From: Actinomycetota bacterium
GTDB taxonomy: Bacteria > Actinomycetota > Acidimicrobiia > Acidimicrobiales > Poriferisodaliceae
Assembly (NCBI GenBank): GCA_002731665.1
Contig: PCCJ01000091.1
Span: 1-18,357 of the forward strand
Length of the DNA stretch: 18,357 nt
Direction: 5' to 3'
The notes below the pieces were generated by a model. That model searched no databases. It was not told the origin of the DNA and was given only the letters and a program-made list of their open reading frames with translations. A program made the position numbers and the translations under genes. How positions within the stretch are numbered: position 1 is the first letter of the stretch; the number at the start of each line of letters is the position of its first letter. Below are positions 5,807 through 14,227 of this stretch, in pieces.

Positions 5807-7821
5807 GAAAGAATAGTGTCCTGATGTTCCCCCAGGCCCGGAGCGCGAAATGGATGATCGCCTGCGCCTTTAATAAGCTGTCCAACTTGCGAAAGTGGTC
5901 CCCAACCAGCAGTTTCTGAGTGCTCGACTACTAGCCCATTAGCGCGTGCGATTGAAGAACCAACGAAACCCTTCGACTCAACAGGCAAATCTGTTCCATT
6001 TTCTCGCCAAAACCACTCACCCTCAAGCTCTACATATGTTTTAAGATCCGATTCACCTTTGTGATCAAAACCTCCAGTTTCAATAAGGTCTCGACCTTCG
6101 TAGCTAACAAACTCTGCTATCTGAACTGCCGTCGTTGTTTGTGTCAACGAGGTATGCACGGTTAGTATTTCTCCCGTCCTAGATCGATGAAACCACGCAG
6201 CGATAACTCCAAATGCTGCTATGAGTGGCGTCGCCGCATCATGCACTGGAACAGACAGAAACACAGGGTCTTCAATTCCGCCTTGCGCTGCCATTACTCC
6301 ACCCAACGCTTGCAACAAAGGGTCAAAAGCAGGGACTTCCGCCATTTCTTCATCGGCACCGTAACCAGGGCTTTTAACCAAAACTAAATTGGGCTGTTCA
6401 TGACGAAGTTTATCTTCGGAGCATCCTAATTTTTCGGCAACGCCTGGTCGGAAATTTTCTACGACTAAATCGGCTGTAGTGACTAAATGACGCAGTTGTT
6501 TCTGGTCTTCCTCGGTCTTCAAATCAAGAATAATTCCTTTCTTGGACTGATTCCAGCCATTGAACATCGGCCCGAAAGTTCGAAACGAATCACCGCTTGG
6601 CGGTTCTACCTTTATAATTTCTGCTCCCAACATTCCAAGATGCCTCGTTATTACTGGGCCTGCTATGAAAGAACTGAGGTCGATGGCGCGCAGTCCTGAC
6701 AGAGGCGCTCCCCCTTGGCCTACTCCCGCTCCTGGGACATGGGTTTCGTTTTCTACCAGTGACGTATGCTCACCAAGAAGTGGCGCTGGTCGCGCTTCTG
6801 AGCGCGGGCACTGATCAAGGATCAGGGGCTGAGAAGGCATCTGAATAGAACCCACCTTGGAATCCAGAACTTCAATGAATAGGTCATTGTTATGAGCTAG
6901 AGAGCTAGCTAAAAACTCTTCGCGCGTTTGGACTGGCTGACATGGCACATCATGTTTCCTCAGCAATTCGATCCACACTAATATGTCGGCCGACGCAAAA
7001 GCAGATTCCAGAATCGGAGTAATGAAGCCGAGAGGTTCATCGTCTATGAGGCCCCAGGGTGGCGAAGGCAATCTCGGATCCCCATCTAGATCTTGGCGTC
7101 CGATTGCTTTCAATAAGCTCTTAAAGAAGACCGCTGTACCGCATGCAACAAATAACCATTTTTTGTCCTTGGTCTCGAATAGACGGTAGGCCGGTAATCG
7201 GCCTGTCGCTCCAAGGGGCGAAGCTCCATCTCGCTCTTGTGGCGTCGAAGGAGACCAACAGTCACCAATTTGCATTGCTCCTGAACCAGCTACGTCGGAT
7301 ACTTCATAAGTCGGAGCTGAACCGTGTGCTTCTCTGGCATATAAACCTGCCGCTATGGCAAGCGCACCTAACATTCCTGCTCCGTATGCAGCAACTGGCA
7401 TCACCACGTGAACTGGCCCTTCCGAATAACTCAACTGATTCCAACCAATACCGGTCATCGCAGCAACTTGAGAAGGGGTGCCTGGGTGTGTCGCCATCGC
7501 ACCGCTGCTTCCCCAAACAGGGAATGAAACGATTACGGCACCTGGCGCTATAAGCCTAAATTGATCGGCTTCTGTTTGATCTCGGACTACGAGTACGTCT
7601 GCGGAGGCAATCAAAGATTCTGCGTTATCGGTGACCACTGATCGTTTATTTCGATTTATCGCGTGAAATCCCGGTTCTTTGCGATAAGGATCACCTTCTT
7701 CAGATTCAAGTTTTATCACGTCAGCACCTTGATCTGCTAGGAACCTGCTCGCGTATGGTCCTGCTATCCCAACGGCAGTCTCGACCACACGAATTCCAGA
7801 AAAAACACCTTTATCCGACAT
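5800..7821 (-). CDS. Tandem-fused CaiB/BaiF family III CoA transferase
   Basis: About 673 residues containing two family III CoA-transferase modules. The first begins GIRVVETAVGIAGPYASRFLADQGADVIKLE; the second begins near residue 375 with LSGLRAIDLSSFIAGP and IIKVEPPSGDSFR, then VVENFRPG. Family members move CoA between carboxylates through an acyl-aspartyl intermediate. In the second module the Asp is present in VPVHDAAT (Asp528); at the equivalent place in the first module the sequence is MPVAAYGAG, with Ala145 instead. Single-domain enzymes are about 400 residues, so both modules are somewhat shortened. ATG 7821 is preferred because GGGAGG lies 4 nt upstream; an in-frame TTG at 7833 overlaps that site. 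Divergent from the class II aldolase gene across 101 nt. It could activate a degradation substrate; the CoA donor and acceptor are unknown. Confidence 0.9.
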   Translation of the reverse strand: MSDKGVFSGIRVVETAVGIAGPYASRFLADQGADVIKLESEEGDPYRKEPGFHAINRNKRSVVTDNAESLIASADVLVVRDQTEADQFRLIAPGAVIVSFPVWGSSGAMATHPGTPSQVAAMTGIGWNQLSYSEGPVHVVMPVAAYGAGMLGALAIAAGLYAREAHGSAPTYEVSDVAGSGAMQIGDCWSPSTPQERDGASPLGATGRLPAYRLFETKDKKWLFVACGTAVFFKSLLKAIGRQDLDGDPRLPSPPWGLIDDEPLGFITPILESAFASADILVWIELLRKHDVPCQPVQTREEFLASSLAHNNDLFIEVLDSKVGSIQMPSQPLILDQCPRSEARPAPLLGEHTSLVENETHVPGAGVGQGGAPLSGLRAIDLSSFIAGPVITRHLGMLGAEIIKVEPPSGDSFRTFGPMFNGWNQSKKGIILDLKTEEDQKQLRHLVTTADLVVENFRPGVAEKLGCSEDKLRHEQPNLVLVKSPGYGADEEMAEVPAFDPLLQALGGVMAAQGGIEDPVFLSVPVHDAATPLIAAFGVIAAWFHRSRTGEILTVHTSLTQTTTAVQIAEFVSYEGRDLIETGGFDHKGESDLKTYVELEGEWFWRENGTDLPVESKGFVGSSIARANGLVVEHSETAGWGPLSQVGQLIKGAGDHPFRAPGLGEHQDTILSR

Positions 7822-7892
7822 ATAGCCTCCCAAACAACAAGCACCGCTCTACGAACCTAGAAACATCAAGAAAATAGTTTTAGCCGACAGAG

Positions 7893-7909
7893 ACGACTTT
7901 ATACGTCGT
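7893..7909. promoter_or_regulatory. Dyad overlapping a possible -10 element ahead of the class II aldolase gene
   Basis: ACGAC (7893-7897) and GTCGT (7905-7909) are inverted around a 7-nt TTTATAC. TATACG at 7900-7905 resembles a -10 box, 17 nt before the ATG at 7923. A protein bound to the dyad would cover it. No convincing -35 is visible. Low confidence. Confidence 0.25.
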
Positions 7910-7922
7910 ACAATCAACATCT

Positions 7923-8702
7923 ATGACGGACACAGCACAATCTGAGATTCTTAGTATTCCGACGGCTCCAGTTTTTGACTCTGTTGAGGCCGAGCGCCAG
8001 CATAGAAAACAGCGACTCGCTTCAGTCTTTCGCGTATTCTCAAAATTTGGGTTCGAGGAAGGATTAGCTGGGCATGTAACTGCTAGGGATCCTGAGTTGA
8101 GCGATCATTTTTGGGTCAATCCTTTCGGCGTTCCGTTCGGGAAGATTAAGGCGTCTGACCTTCTCCTCGTAAATCACCATGGGGAAATTGTTGAGGGTAA
8201 ACACCCATTAAATCAAGCTGCTTTTGCGATACATAGTCGCGTTCATATGGCTCGGCCAGACGTGGTTGCTGCGGCACATACCCATTCGCTATATGGTAAA
8301 AGTTGGTCTTCGCTAGGCCGGAAGCTTGATCCTCTGACTCAAGATTCATGCGCGTTCTACGAAGATCATGCTCTGTTTGACGATTTCACCGGCGTTGTGC
8401 TTGACGTTAATGAAGGCGATCGCATTGGCGATGCTCTGGGAGATAATAAAGCTGTAATTTTACAGAATCATGGGCTCTTAACAGTGGGACATTCTGTCGA
8501 TGAGGCCGCCTGGTGGTTTATCACGATGGAGCGGTCATGTCAGGCTCAGCTCTTAGCTGAAGCTGCAGGGGACCCCATCTTAATTCGTGAAGATGTAGCC
8601 AGGCACACAGCTGATCAAGTTGGCAGCCATGCTGCGGGTTGGTATAGCTATCAACCAATCTACGAGAAGACTTTTGACGAAAATCCGGATTTCCTTAATT
8701 AG
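7923..8702 (+). CDS. Class II aldolase/adducin-family protein
   Basis: 259 residues with the class II aldolase/adducin head fold. The zinc site is seen as AAHTHSLYG (His119, His121) and LQNHGLLTVG (His183); NPFGVPFGKIKASDLLLV is the conserved substrate-loop region. In fuculose-phosphate aldolase a Glu four residues before a conserved His acts as acid/base; here the equivalent QAAFAIH has Ala100, as in the adducin-like branch, so classical aldolase chemistry is doubtful. An unusually long N-terminus (about 25 residues before the fold) is present. No Shine-Dalgarno lies before ATG 7923 and the inferred leader is very short. Divergent from the CoA transferase and convergent with the acyl-CoA ligase, with only 18 nt between the stops. 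Reaction not assigned. Confidence 0.88.
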   Translation: MTDTAQSEILSIPTAPVFDSVEAERQHRKQRLASVFRVFSKFGFEEGLAGHVTARDPELSDHFWVNPFGVPFGKIKASDLLLVNHHGEIVEGKHPLNQAAFAIHSRVHMARPDVVAAAHTHSLYGKSWSSLGRKLDPLTQDSCAFYEDHALFDDFTGVVLDVNEGDRIGDALGDNKAVILQNHGLLTVGHSVDEAAWWFITMERSCQAQLLAEAAGDPILIREDVARHTADQVGSHAAGWYSYQPIYEKTFDENPDFLN

Positions 8703-8720
8703 TTTTAAGGCCAAATAAGG

Positions 8721-10319
8721 TTAGCTATGCGTTTCCTTAGTTAGATTATGCGCCATCTCTCTAAGATCTGTCTTAAGCACCTTGTTAGAGGGATTAAGCG
8801 GCAGTGAGTCAACTACCCAGCAATACCTCGGCGCTTTGTAGTTCGCCATCTGCTCACGGCACCACCCGAGAATTTGCCTCACATTTGGTTCACTGGTCGG
8901 AGTCGGAACAATGAAAGCAGCACCGACTTCTCCCAAACGCTCATCGGGCACTCCTATTACGGCTACTTGGCCAATATCTGGGTGATCTAACATCATCTGT
9001 TCAATTTCCGCCGGATAAGCGTTAAATCCTCCGTTAATGAACATGTCTTTTTTCCGGTCGGTTATATCGATGTACCCATTTGCGTCCATGACACAAATGT
9101 CACCTGTCTTCAGCCACCCGTCTTCATCTATCGCCTCTTTAGTCTGCTCGGGGTCATCAAGGTACCCACCCATTACGCAGAAGCCTCGAACTAATAATTC
9201 GCCTGGAGTGCCAACTTCAACGTCTAAGCCATCATCATCCACCAGACGAATTTCAATTCCTGGCAGAGCCTTGCCGCTAGTGGTCGCAACTAGTTCGGGA
9301 GGGTCATCGGCAGAACAAATAGTTACAAGACCATGAGTCTCAGTCATCCCATATGCGGTTATGACCACTTCGAACCCAAGCTGTTCGCGCATTGCGACTA
9401 CGGTTTCTACAGGGACGCTAGCTGCGCCTGTTAAGGCTGAACGCAAACTTGTTGTATCGAATTCTGCGAGCCTCCCAGAATTTATTAAACTTTGAAAGAT
9501 AGCGGGTGGTCCTGGAAGAACAGTAATTCGATCATCCTGAATACGTTGCAAAACGTCTGCTACCTCAAAAACCGGGTTTGGTAACATTGTGGCGCCGTGC
9601 ATCAGGCAAGGCGTTATCGCCCCGTTGAAGCCAAAAGCATGAAAAAAAGGATTGATTATCAGCATCCGGTCGCCTGTTCGGATACTTAGTTCCCGTGCGT
9701 AGTACGCAAAGCCACGTAGTATCGGCCCTTGCTTGACCAGCACGCCTTTCGGTAAACCAGTAGTCCCCGAGGTAAACATAATAAGACCCAAATCATCGCC
9801 GTTTATCTGCCTGCTCTGGGTTCGGACTTGGTTTAGGTAGTTCTCATCAGATCGTTTCAAAAAGACTTGAAATGGTACTGTCCCTTCGGCGTGTTCGCCT
9901 CTCAGCACAATAATCTCCTGGAGACTTTCAATCTCCTCACCTGATGTGCGCAAATCAGCAACATAATCATTTCCAAGGAAACCCACTACGGTGAATAGGA
10001 GCTTCACTTCGGCTTTGCGCAATACGTAGGCTGCCTCCCTACCTTTGAAGCGAGTGTTAACCGGAACCAATACTGCCCCAGCATTTAGTACAGCTAGTCC
10101 GGCTACTACCCATTCCCAAGTGTTTGGCGCCCAAACAGCGACTCTGTCACCAGGCTCAATTCCCGATGCGGCTAACGCAGCCGAGCACTGATCGATTTGC
10201 TCAGATAGCTCGGAATAGGTTAACGATATGGTCCCATCCTTAATTGCTTCTACGTTTGCAAATTCAGTTGCTGCTCGCTTAACCAATGCCGGATAGTTAT
10301 CAGGAATTGCACTTAACAT
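8721..10319 (-). CDS. Acyl-CoA synthetase (AMP-forming, FadD3-like)
   Basis: 532-residue adenylate-forming enzyme that activates a carboxylic acid to its CoA thioester through an acyl-AMP. Motifs in order: TSGTTGLPKG (183-192, P-loop), NPFFHAFGF, YGMTET (323-328), DGWLKTGD, DRKKDMFINGGFNAYPAEIE (hinge and C-domain), and NPSNKVLKTDL with the adenylation Lys516. Start ATG 10319 has AGGGG 5 nt upstream. Overall it resembles the FadD3 / FadD17-like branch of Actinobacteria, which acts on bulky ring-derived or short branched acids, but this cannot be settled by eye. It lies 86 nt downstream of the methyltransferase gene on the same strand. It probably supplies substrate for the dehydrogenase, hydratases and thiolase in the window. 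Confidence 0.93.
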   Translation of the reverse strand: MLSAIPDNYPALVKRAATEFANVEAIKDGTISLTYSELSEQIDQCSAALAASGIEPGDRVAVWAPNTWEWVVAGLAVLNAGAVLVPVNTRFKGREAAYVLRKAEVKLLFTVVGFLGNDYVADLRTSGEEIESLQEIIVLRGEHAEGTVPFQVFLKRSDENYLNQVRTQSRQINGDDLGLIMFTSGTTGLPKGVLVKQGPILRGFAYYARELSIRTGDRMLIINPFFHAFGFNGAITPCLMHGATMLPNPVFEVADVLQRIQDDRITVLPGPPAIFQSLINSGRLAEFDTTSLRSALTGAASVPVETVVAMREQLGFEVVITAYGMTETHGLVTICSADDPPELVATTSGKALPGIEIRLVDDDGLDVEVGTPGELLVRGFCVMGGYLDDPEQTKEAIDEDGWLKTGDICVMDANGYIDITDRKKDMFINGGFNAYPAEIEQMMLDHPDIGQVAVIGVPDERLGEVGAAFIVPTPTSEPNVRQILGWCREQMANYKAPRYCWVVDSLPLNPSNKVLKTDLREMAHNLTKETHS

Positions 10320-10405
10320 TAATACCCCTAAGAAATATTTTTAACACCAAAACGTTGCCTCAAGTTACGAAACTCTCATGTCCCCAAATCGCAAGATCAC
10401 AATAA

Positions 10406-11218
10406 CTAACGAGGTACTATTCCAACGACTTCACCATGGATAAAATGAAAATATCCTGTTGGTAGCTCTGCCCAGGTTTTCCAACCCTCAGATATTTCTT
10501 GCATCTCTGAGCTCGTAGCATAACCATACTCGACTGCCTGGTGACCAAAACTGGTAGCTACGCAACGTTCCGCCCAGGAATTTCCCCAGTTCAAACGATC
10601 TTCAATTTCAGCAAACACCCATACTGATGCTGTGCACATTAGATCGCTCAAACCAGCGTCAATGCACCAGCCATGTAAATACCTTCCAGCATCCGGCTCA
10701 GCGCCATTATGTCGAGCAACTTGACGATATATGTGACGCCACTTGTCAATCATAAGTGACTCGGGATTGCTACACATCGTGTAATAATCTGCGTCGCGCA
10801 CAGCTACGAATCCCCCTGGTTTCACAACGCGTTTCATTTCTTTCAGCGCCAGCACTGGATCCGTGAGGTGCTGCAAAACTTGATGTGCGTACGCTAAATC
10901 AAATGAATTATCCTTGTATGGCAGTTCATAGACTGACGCCTCTTCTAAATTAACATTTCGAACCTTGGCTTTATTTACGGTCTCAGCAGCTCTAATTAAA
11001 ATCTGTTTTTCAGGTTCAATCCCTGTAACTGAACCCTGATCAGCCCAGTTTGCTAAGCCAACTGTAATTGATGCAGGGCCACATCCGATATCTAAAATAT
11101 CGGAGTCTCGCCGAATATGTGCTCTGACAAAACTCGCGCAACTATCAGCTGTCCGCCTAGCGTGTTGCTCTACAGCTGCAGCTTGGTGGCCGTGTGTATA
11201 TACGTCATTTTTAATCAA
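10406..11218 (-). CDS. SAM-dependent class I methyltransferase
   Basis: 270 residues with a UbiE/Methyltransf_11-type domain. DILDIGCGPASITVGLA (about 40-56) is motif I, VTGIEPE supplies the acidic ribose-binding residue, LPYKDNSFDLAYAHQVLQHLTDP is the motif IV region and MKRVVKPGGFVAVRD the post-IV loop. The N-terminus VYTHGHQAAAVEQHARRTADSCASF matches a family common in Actinobacteria, where VYTHGH is nearly invariant, and supports the TTG start at 11218 with AAGG upstream in the leader. Acceptor unknown; small-molecule methylation is most likely. It is 42 nt downstream of the ferredoxin gene and possibly in the same transcript. Confidence 0.88.
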   Translation of the reverse strand: MIKNDVYTHGHQAAAVEQHARRTADSCASFVRAHIRRDSDILDIGCGPASITVGLANWADQGSVTGIEPEKQILIRAAETVNKAKVRNVNLEEASVYELPYKDNSFDLAYAHQVLQHLTDPVLALKEMKRVVKPGGFVAVRDADYYTMCSNPESLMIDKWRHIYRQVARHNGAEPDAGRYLHGWCIDAGLSDLMCTASVWVFAEIEDRLNWGNSWAERCVATSFGHQAVEYGYATSSEMQEISEGWKTWAELPTGYFHFIHGEVVGIVPR

Positions 11219-11260
11219 CAGGCTGCCTTGTCTAATCGAAGCTAGTAGGAAAATTTAAAA

Positions 11261-11455
11261 TTATTCTTCAATAGAAATTGCGAACTCTGGACAGTTCGCC
11301 GCCGCTAATTTTGCCTTGTCTTCAAGCTCTAAGGGGACCGTCCCATCATCGATCTCAGTAGCGTAACCATAATCATCAACATCAAATAGCTCTGGTGCCA
11401 ATGAATAGCAGCGATTGTGCCCCTGACATTTTTCTGTATCTACTTTAATGCGCAT
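11261..11455 (-). CDS. Small ferredoxin, CYP-associated 3Fe-4S type
   Basis: 64 residues. CQGHNRC (Cys10, Cys16) and Cys55 in NCPEFAI fit the CxxXxxC...CP motif of actinobacterial single-cluster ferredoxins, in which the variable position is often His or another non-Cys residue; here it is His13. Three Cys ligands predict a [3Fe-4S] cluster. APELFDVDDYGYA is the typical surface segment. These proteins usually deliver electrons to cytochrome P450s, but no P450 or ferredoxin reductase lies in the window, so the partner must be elsewhere. ATG 11455 has GAGG 6 nt upstream. It follows the DinB-like gene by 9 nt, so the two are probably cotranscribed. Confidence 0.93.
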   Translation of the reverse strand: MRIKVDTEKCQGHNRCYSLAPELFDVDDYGYATEIDDGTVPLELEDKAKLAAANCPEFAISIEE

Positions 11456-11464
11456 CTTAATCCT

Positions 11465-12013
11465 CTAAGGCTTTCGACCAGTAACAGCGATGAATTTATG
11501 CACTATAGAGTCATTCTCGTCGGTCTGAATCTCTGACCCGAACTTTTCACCGCGAATAGAGTCACCTGCCGCTTTGAGCCGTTCATAACTTGCAGCTGCC
11601 AAGGCATCATCAATTCGTATCTCCTGACCTACAGCTCGAGCCAAATCGAATGTATGCGTCAACGGGTCGACGACGACAACTCCCAAAAATTTTTCAATAG
11701 TTAGATTTCCCCACGGAGTATCCGCTCGCATTTGTAGTGTTTCTTTTCTCTCGAGGGCTTCGAGCACTTGGTCACGCGCAGCCATCCATTCCTCCTTGGG
11801 ATTCTCAATTTCTGGATGATCCGAGACGGATGCTCCCTCCCCATTTGCAAACCCGGCGATCATCTGACACATACCAATATTGTGTGCCAACACGTCGAGA
11901 GCCGACCAATCAACACAAGGTGATGGATTCATCCACTCATTGTCTGAAGTTCGCTGTACTACAGCATCAAAGCCAAACAAAGCTTTTACATAATTACGGT
12001 GGTTGATACTCAT
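11465..12013 (-). CDS. TIGR03086-type DinB / mycothiol-dependent isomerase-like metal-binding protein
   Basis: 182-residue four-helix-bundle protein. SPCVDWSALDVLAHNIG (His44) and DPLTHTFDLARAVGQ (His120, Asp123) are the paired metal-binding motifs of the TIGR03086 / maleylpyruvate-isomerase N-domain group. Relatives include mycothiol-dependent enzymes, but most members have no known reaction. The family is largely actinobacterial and is one of the better taxonomic hints here. ATG 12013 has only a weak GCGGA upstream. First gene of a two-gene unit with the ferredoxin; its 143-nt upstream region carries a short direct repeat. Confidence 0.85.
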   Translation of the reverse strand: MSINHRNYVKALFGFDAVVQRTSDNEWMNPSPCVDWSALDVLAHNIGMCQMIAGFANGEGASVSDHPEIENPKEEWMAARDQVLEALERKETLQMRADTPWGNLTIEKFLGVVVVDPLTHTFDLARAVGQEIRIDDALAAASYERLKAAGDSIRGEKFGSEIQTDENDSIVHKFIAVTGRKP

Positions 12014-12065
12014 TCCGCAAACAATATCGGCAATTGCTTTGGAGTACCGAAGATTGAGAAATTGT

Positions 12066-12082
12066 CAGTATTACGACAGTAT
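12066..12082. repeat. Short direct repeat upstream of the DinB-like gene
   Basis: CAGTAT occurs at 12066-12071 and 12077-12082, an 11-nt period of about one helical turn, about 53 nt upstream of the minus-strand start at 12013. The rest of the 12014-12156 gap is AT-rich with nothing else recognisable. Possible regulator site; weak. Confidence 0.22.
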
Positions 12083-12156
12083 CAATCAGAAATAATTTAA
12101 AAATTTTTTACCAACTTATTCGTAACCCGATTTTCGTCAACCTAATTTCCTGCCGC

Positions 12157-12945
12157 TCACTCAAACCCAGGCCAAATATCAGTTAAGGGCAGTGGAGATC
12201 CTGAACGTATTGCTTCGTGGCGTTCTCGAATTTGGCGCGGAATATGAGCTCGCACATACTCAACTTCTTGTTCCAGGACTATGTCGACCAGCTCTAATCG
12301 GTCTGGTGTTTGCTTCCAAGCTATCGGCACAAAAATCGGCAGTTCAAATTTACGTAATCGACTTAGGCCACGGTACACAAGCTTTTGGTATTCGTACCTG
12401 TCTTTCCATTCCCAGCCTGCAGGAGCAAAACCAGTTCCAGGGTCAAGCACAATTCGATCTCGCACACCGAACCGCTCGGCGCGTTCAAGTTGGAGGTCGA
12501 ACCAGTCGATCATTACTTGCACTGGGTCGCCTTCAACCCTCTTGAGATGGCGCGGATCTGGCCCAATCATGAATGGTAAGATAATTGGCACTTCGCGTTC
12601 CGCAGCGAGTTCAATCATTGCGTCTTTTTGTAGAGCATCAGTGGCGTTCAAGATAGAAGCGCCCGCATCTAGAGCCCATCTTGCAGTCTCGGCTTGCCAT
12701 GTGTCCACCGAAACAATAACTCCGAGATCAACTAGCGCTCTAAGTGGTCCTTCAAGAAGAGCCCATTCTTGTTCAGGGCTGACAAAACTGGCCGCACCAT
12801 GCGACGCTTGCGCACCGATATCGAGATGGTCAGCTCCTTGTTCAAGTAATTGCGCTCCATACTTAGCTGCCTCATCTGCCGATCGACATACAGAGAAACC
12901 TGCTAATGAATCTGCTGAGACGTTAACTACTCCAAAGATTTCCAT
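12157..12945 (-). CDS. Divergent dihydropteroate synthase-like (pterin-binding) protein
   Basis: About 262 residues with the TIM-barrel outline of dihydropteroate synthase (DHPS). Positions that bind the pterin in DHPS are recognisable: Asn8 (GVVNVS), Asp81 (VSVDTW), Asn100 (ILNAT), Asp168 (LDPGTGF), Lys211 (IAWK) and the C-terminal VRAH element. The two catalytic loops are not canonical: TPDSFSDGG becomes SADSLAGFS and GGESTRPG becomes IGAQASHGAAS. It therefore looks like a pterin-binding barrel with a changed second-substrate site, and may not be the cell's folP. ATG 12945, one nt after the MFS stop, gives the family-like MEIFGVVNVS; GTG 12957 is an alternative that overlaps the MFS gene by 11 nt. 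No other folate genes are nearby. Confidence 0.78.
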   Translation of the reverse strand: MEIFGVVNVSADSLAGFSVCRSADEAAKYGAQLLEQGADHLDIGAQASHGAASFVSPEQEWALLEGPLRALVDLGVIVSVDTWQAETARWALDAGASILNATDALQKDAMIELAAEREVPIILPFMIGPDPRHLKRVEGDPVQVMIDWFDLQLERAERFGVRDRIVLDPGTGFAPAGWEWKDRYEYQKLVYRGLSRLRKFELPIFVPIAWKQTPDRLELVDIVLEQEVEYVRAHIPRQIRERHEAIRSGSPLPLTDIWPGFE

Positions 12946-12946
12946 A

Positions 12947-14191
12947 TCACGATCCACTTCTGGCTTCCGATGATTGAGCGCGCAGAGCGCTGGAACGATT
13001 AGATCCGAATCCTATACAGATAACTGCAATTCCCATAAACACGAGAGTTTTTCGAAGACCGATAGAGTCAGCCAGTATTCCTAAGGGCAGCGCTGCAACG
13101 CCAAAGAAACCATAGCCGAGTTGGACCAGAGATTGCATTCGACCATGCAGACGGGAATCAGTAACTGATAGAGCCAATGATGGATTGAGTGCGCGAAATA
13201 CCGATGACCAAGCACCTAACCAGAACACGACTAAATAAGCGGTCATAAGATTCGGAGATAAACCTAATCCTATTACACCGACACCAAACCCGATGGCGGA
13301 CAAATAGTGTGTTCGCCAGATTTTTGGACTTTTAGCTGTACCTGCAATAGCGAGTGTGCCAACTACCCCACCGCTCGCTCCAATAGCAGCTAACCATGCG
13401 TAGCCCTTTGGACCTGCGTCAAATAAGTCCTGTGAAACACTTGGCAGGAATGCAACGTATGGAAACCCGATGGCAAGAACTACTATTCCGGTTGCAAGAA
13501 GCACTGGAAGTAAGTCATGAGATCTTGCATATTTTATTCCCTCGCTGAGATCAAATAATGGAGAATGGTCTCTACTCCTAGCGCTGGGTCCGCCTAGTGG
13601 CAATGTGACAAAAATTGAGATAGCAATAATTGTGAGTAAAACGCTAGTCCAGTAAACCCACCGAAGACCAAGCTCAGGAACTCCAAGAATTACTCCAGCT
13701 ATCAACGGACCGAGAACGAACGTAATATTCATTGACACTTGTGATAAAACAATTCCATTCGGAAGTTCCTCAGGCCCTACAAGGTCTGCTGTGAATGCCA
13801 TTCGTGCAGGTGTTAAACCACTAAAGGCGATTCCTTGAAACGAGGCTGCTACTAGCAACATCCAAAATTGAATAAATTCAAACTGTAAAGCGATTGCAAC
13901 TCCGATGCTGGAAATCAACAGAAGCGCTGTAGCTGCGAGGATAATTGTTCGTTTAGGAAAGCGATCAGCAAGGACTCCACCGTACGGGGTCGCCACAAGT
14001 CCTGTTATCCCGAAGCACATAACTACTGCGCCTAAAGCCGCGTTAGAGCCGCTTAGCTCTTTGGCTAAAATTCCGCGTCCTATAAATAGGGTAAAGAGTG
14101 CAAGAAAGTAGACAGACGTGCCTATCCACAATCTCCTGAAAGGCGGAATAGCTAACGACGAAAATGTTCCTCTCGACATTTGATACTTCAT
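12947..14191 (-). CDS. MFS transporter (MFS_3 / EntS-like exporter)
   Basis: 414 residues with about 12 hydrophobic segments. GGVLADRFPKR (71-81) is the loop 2-3 motif A of the major facilitator superfamily; GLTPARMAFTADLV and LSQVSMNITFVLGPLIAGVI match the MFS_3 group of putative effluxers. RALNPSLALSVTDSRLHGRMQSL lies in the second half, and the C-terminus is a short basic, Ser/Ala-rich cytoplasmic tail. No Shine-Dalgarno precedes ATG 14191; an internal ATG at 14179 (MSRGTFSSL) is equally possible. Inner-membrane, proton-driven export is likely, substrate unknown. The DHPS-like gene starts one nt after its stop (TGATATG), suggesting translational coupling. It lies 36 nt downstream of ilvD on the same strand. 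Confidence 0.9.
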   Translation of the reverse strand: MKYQMSRGTFSSLAIPPFRRLWIGTSVYFLALFTLFIGRGILAKELSGSNAALGAVVMCFGITGLVATPYGGVLADRFPKRTIILAATALLLISSIGVAIALQFEFIQFWMLLVAASFQGIAFSGLTPARMAFTADLVGPEELPNGIVLSQVSMNITFVLGPLIAGVILGVPELGLRWVYWTSVLLTIIAISIFVTLPLGGPSARSRDHSPLFDLSEGIKYARSHDLLPVLLATGIVVLAIGFPYVAFLPSVSQDLFDAGPKGYAWLAAIGASGGVVGTLAIAGTAKSPKIWRTHYLSAIGFGVGVIGLGLSPNLMTAYLVVFWLGAWSSVFRALNPSLALSVTDSRLHGRMQSLVQLGYGFFGVAALPLGILADSIGLRKTLVFMGIAVICIGFGSNRSSALRAQSSEARSGS

Positions 14192-14227
14192 TCAGTAGTT
14201 TGCTGGTTCGAGATGACTCGAGATCAC

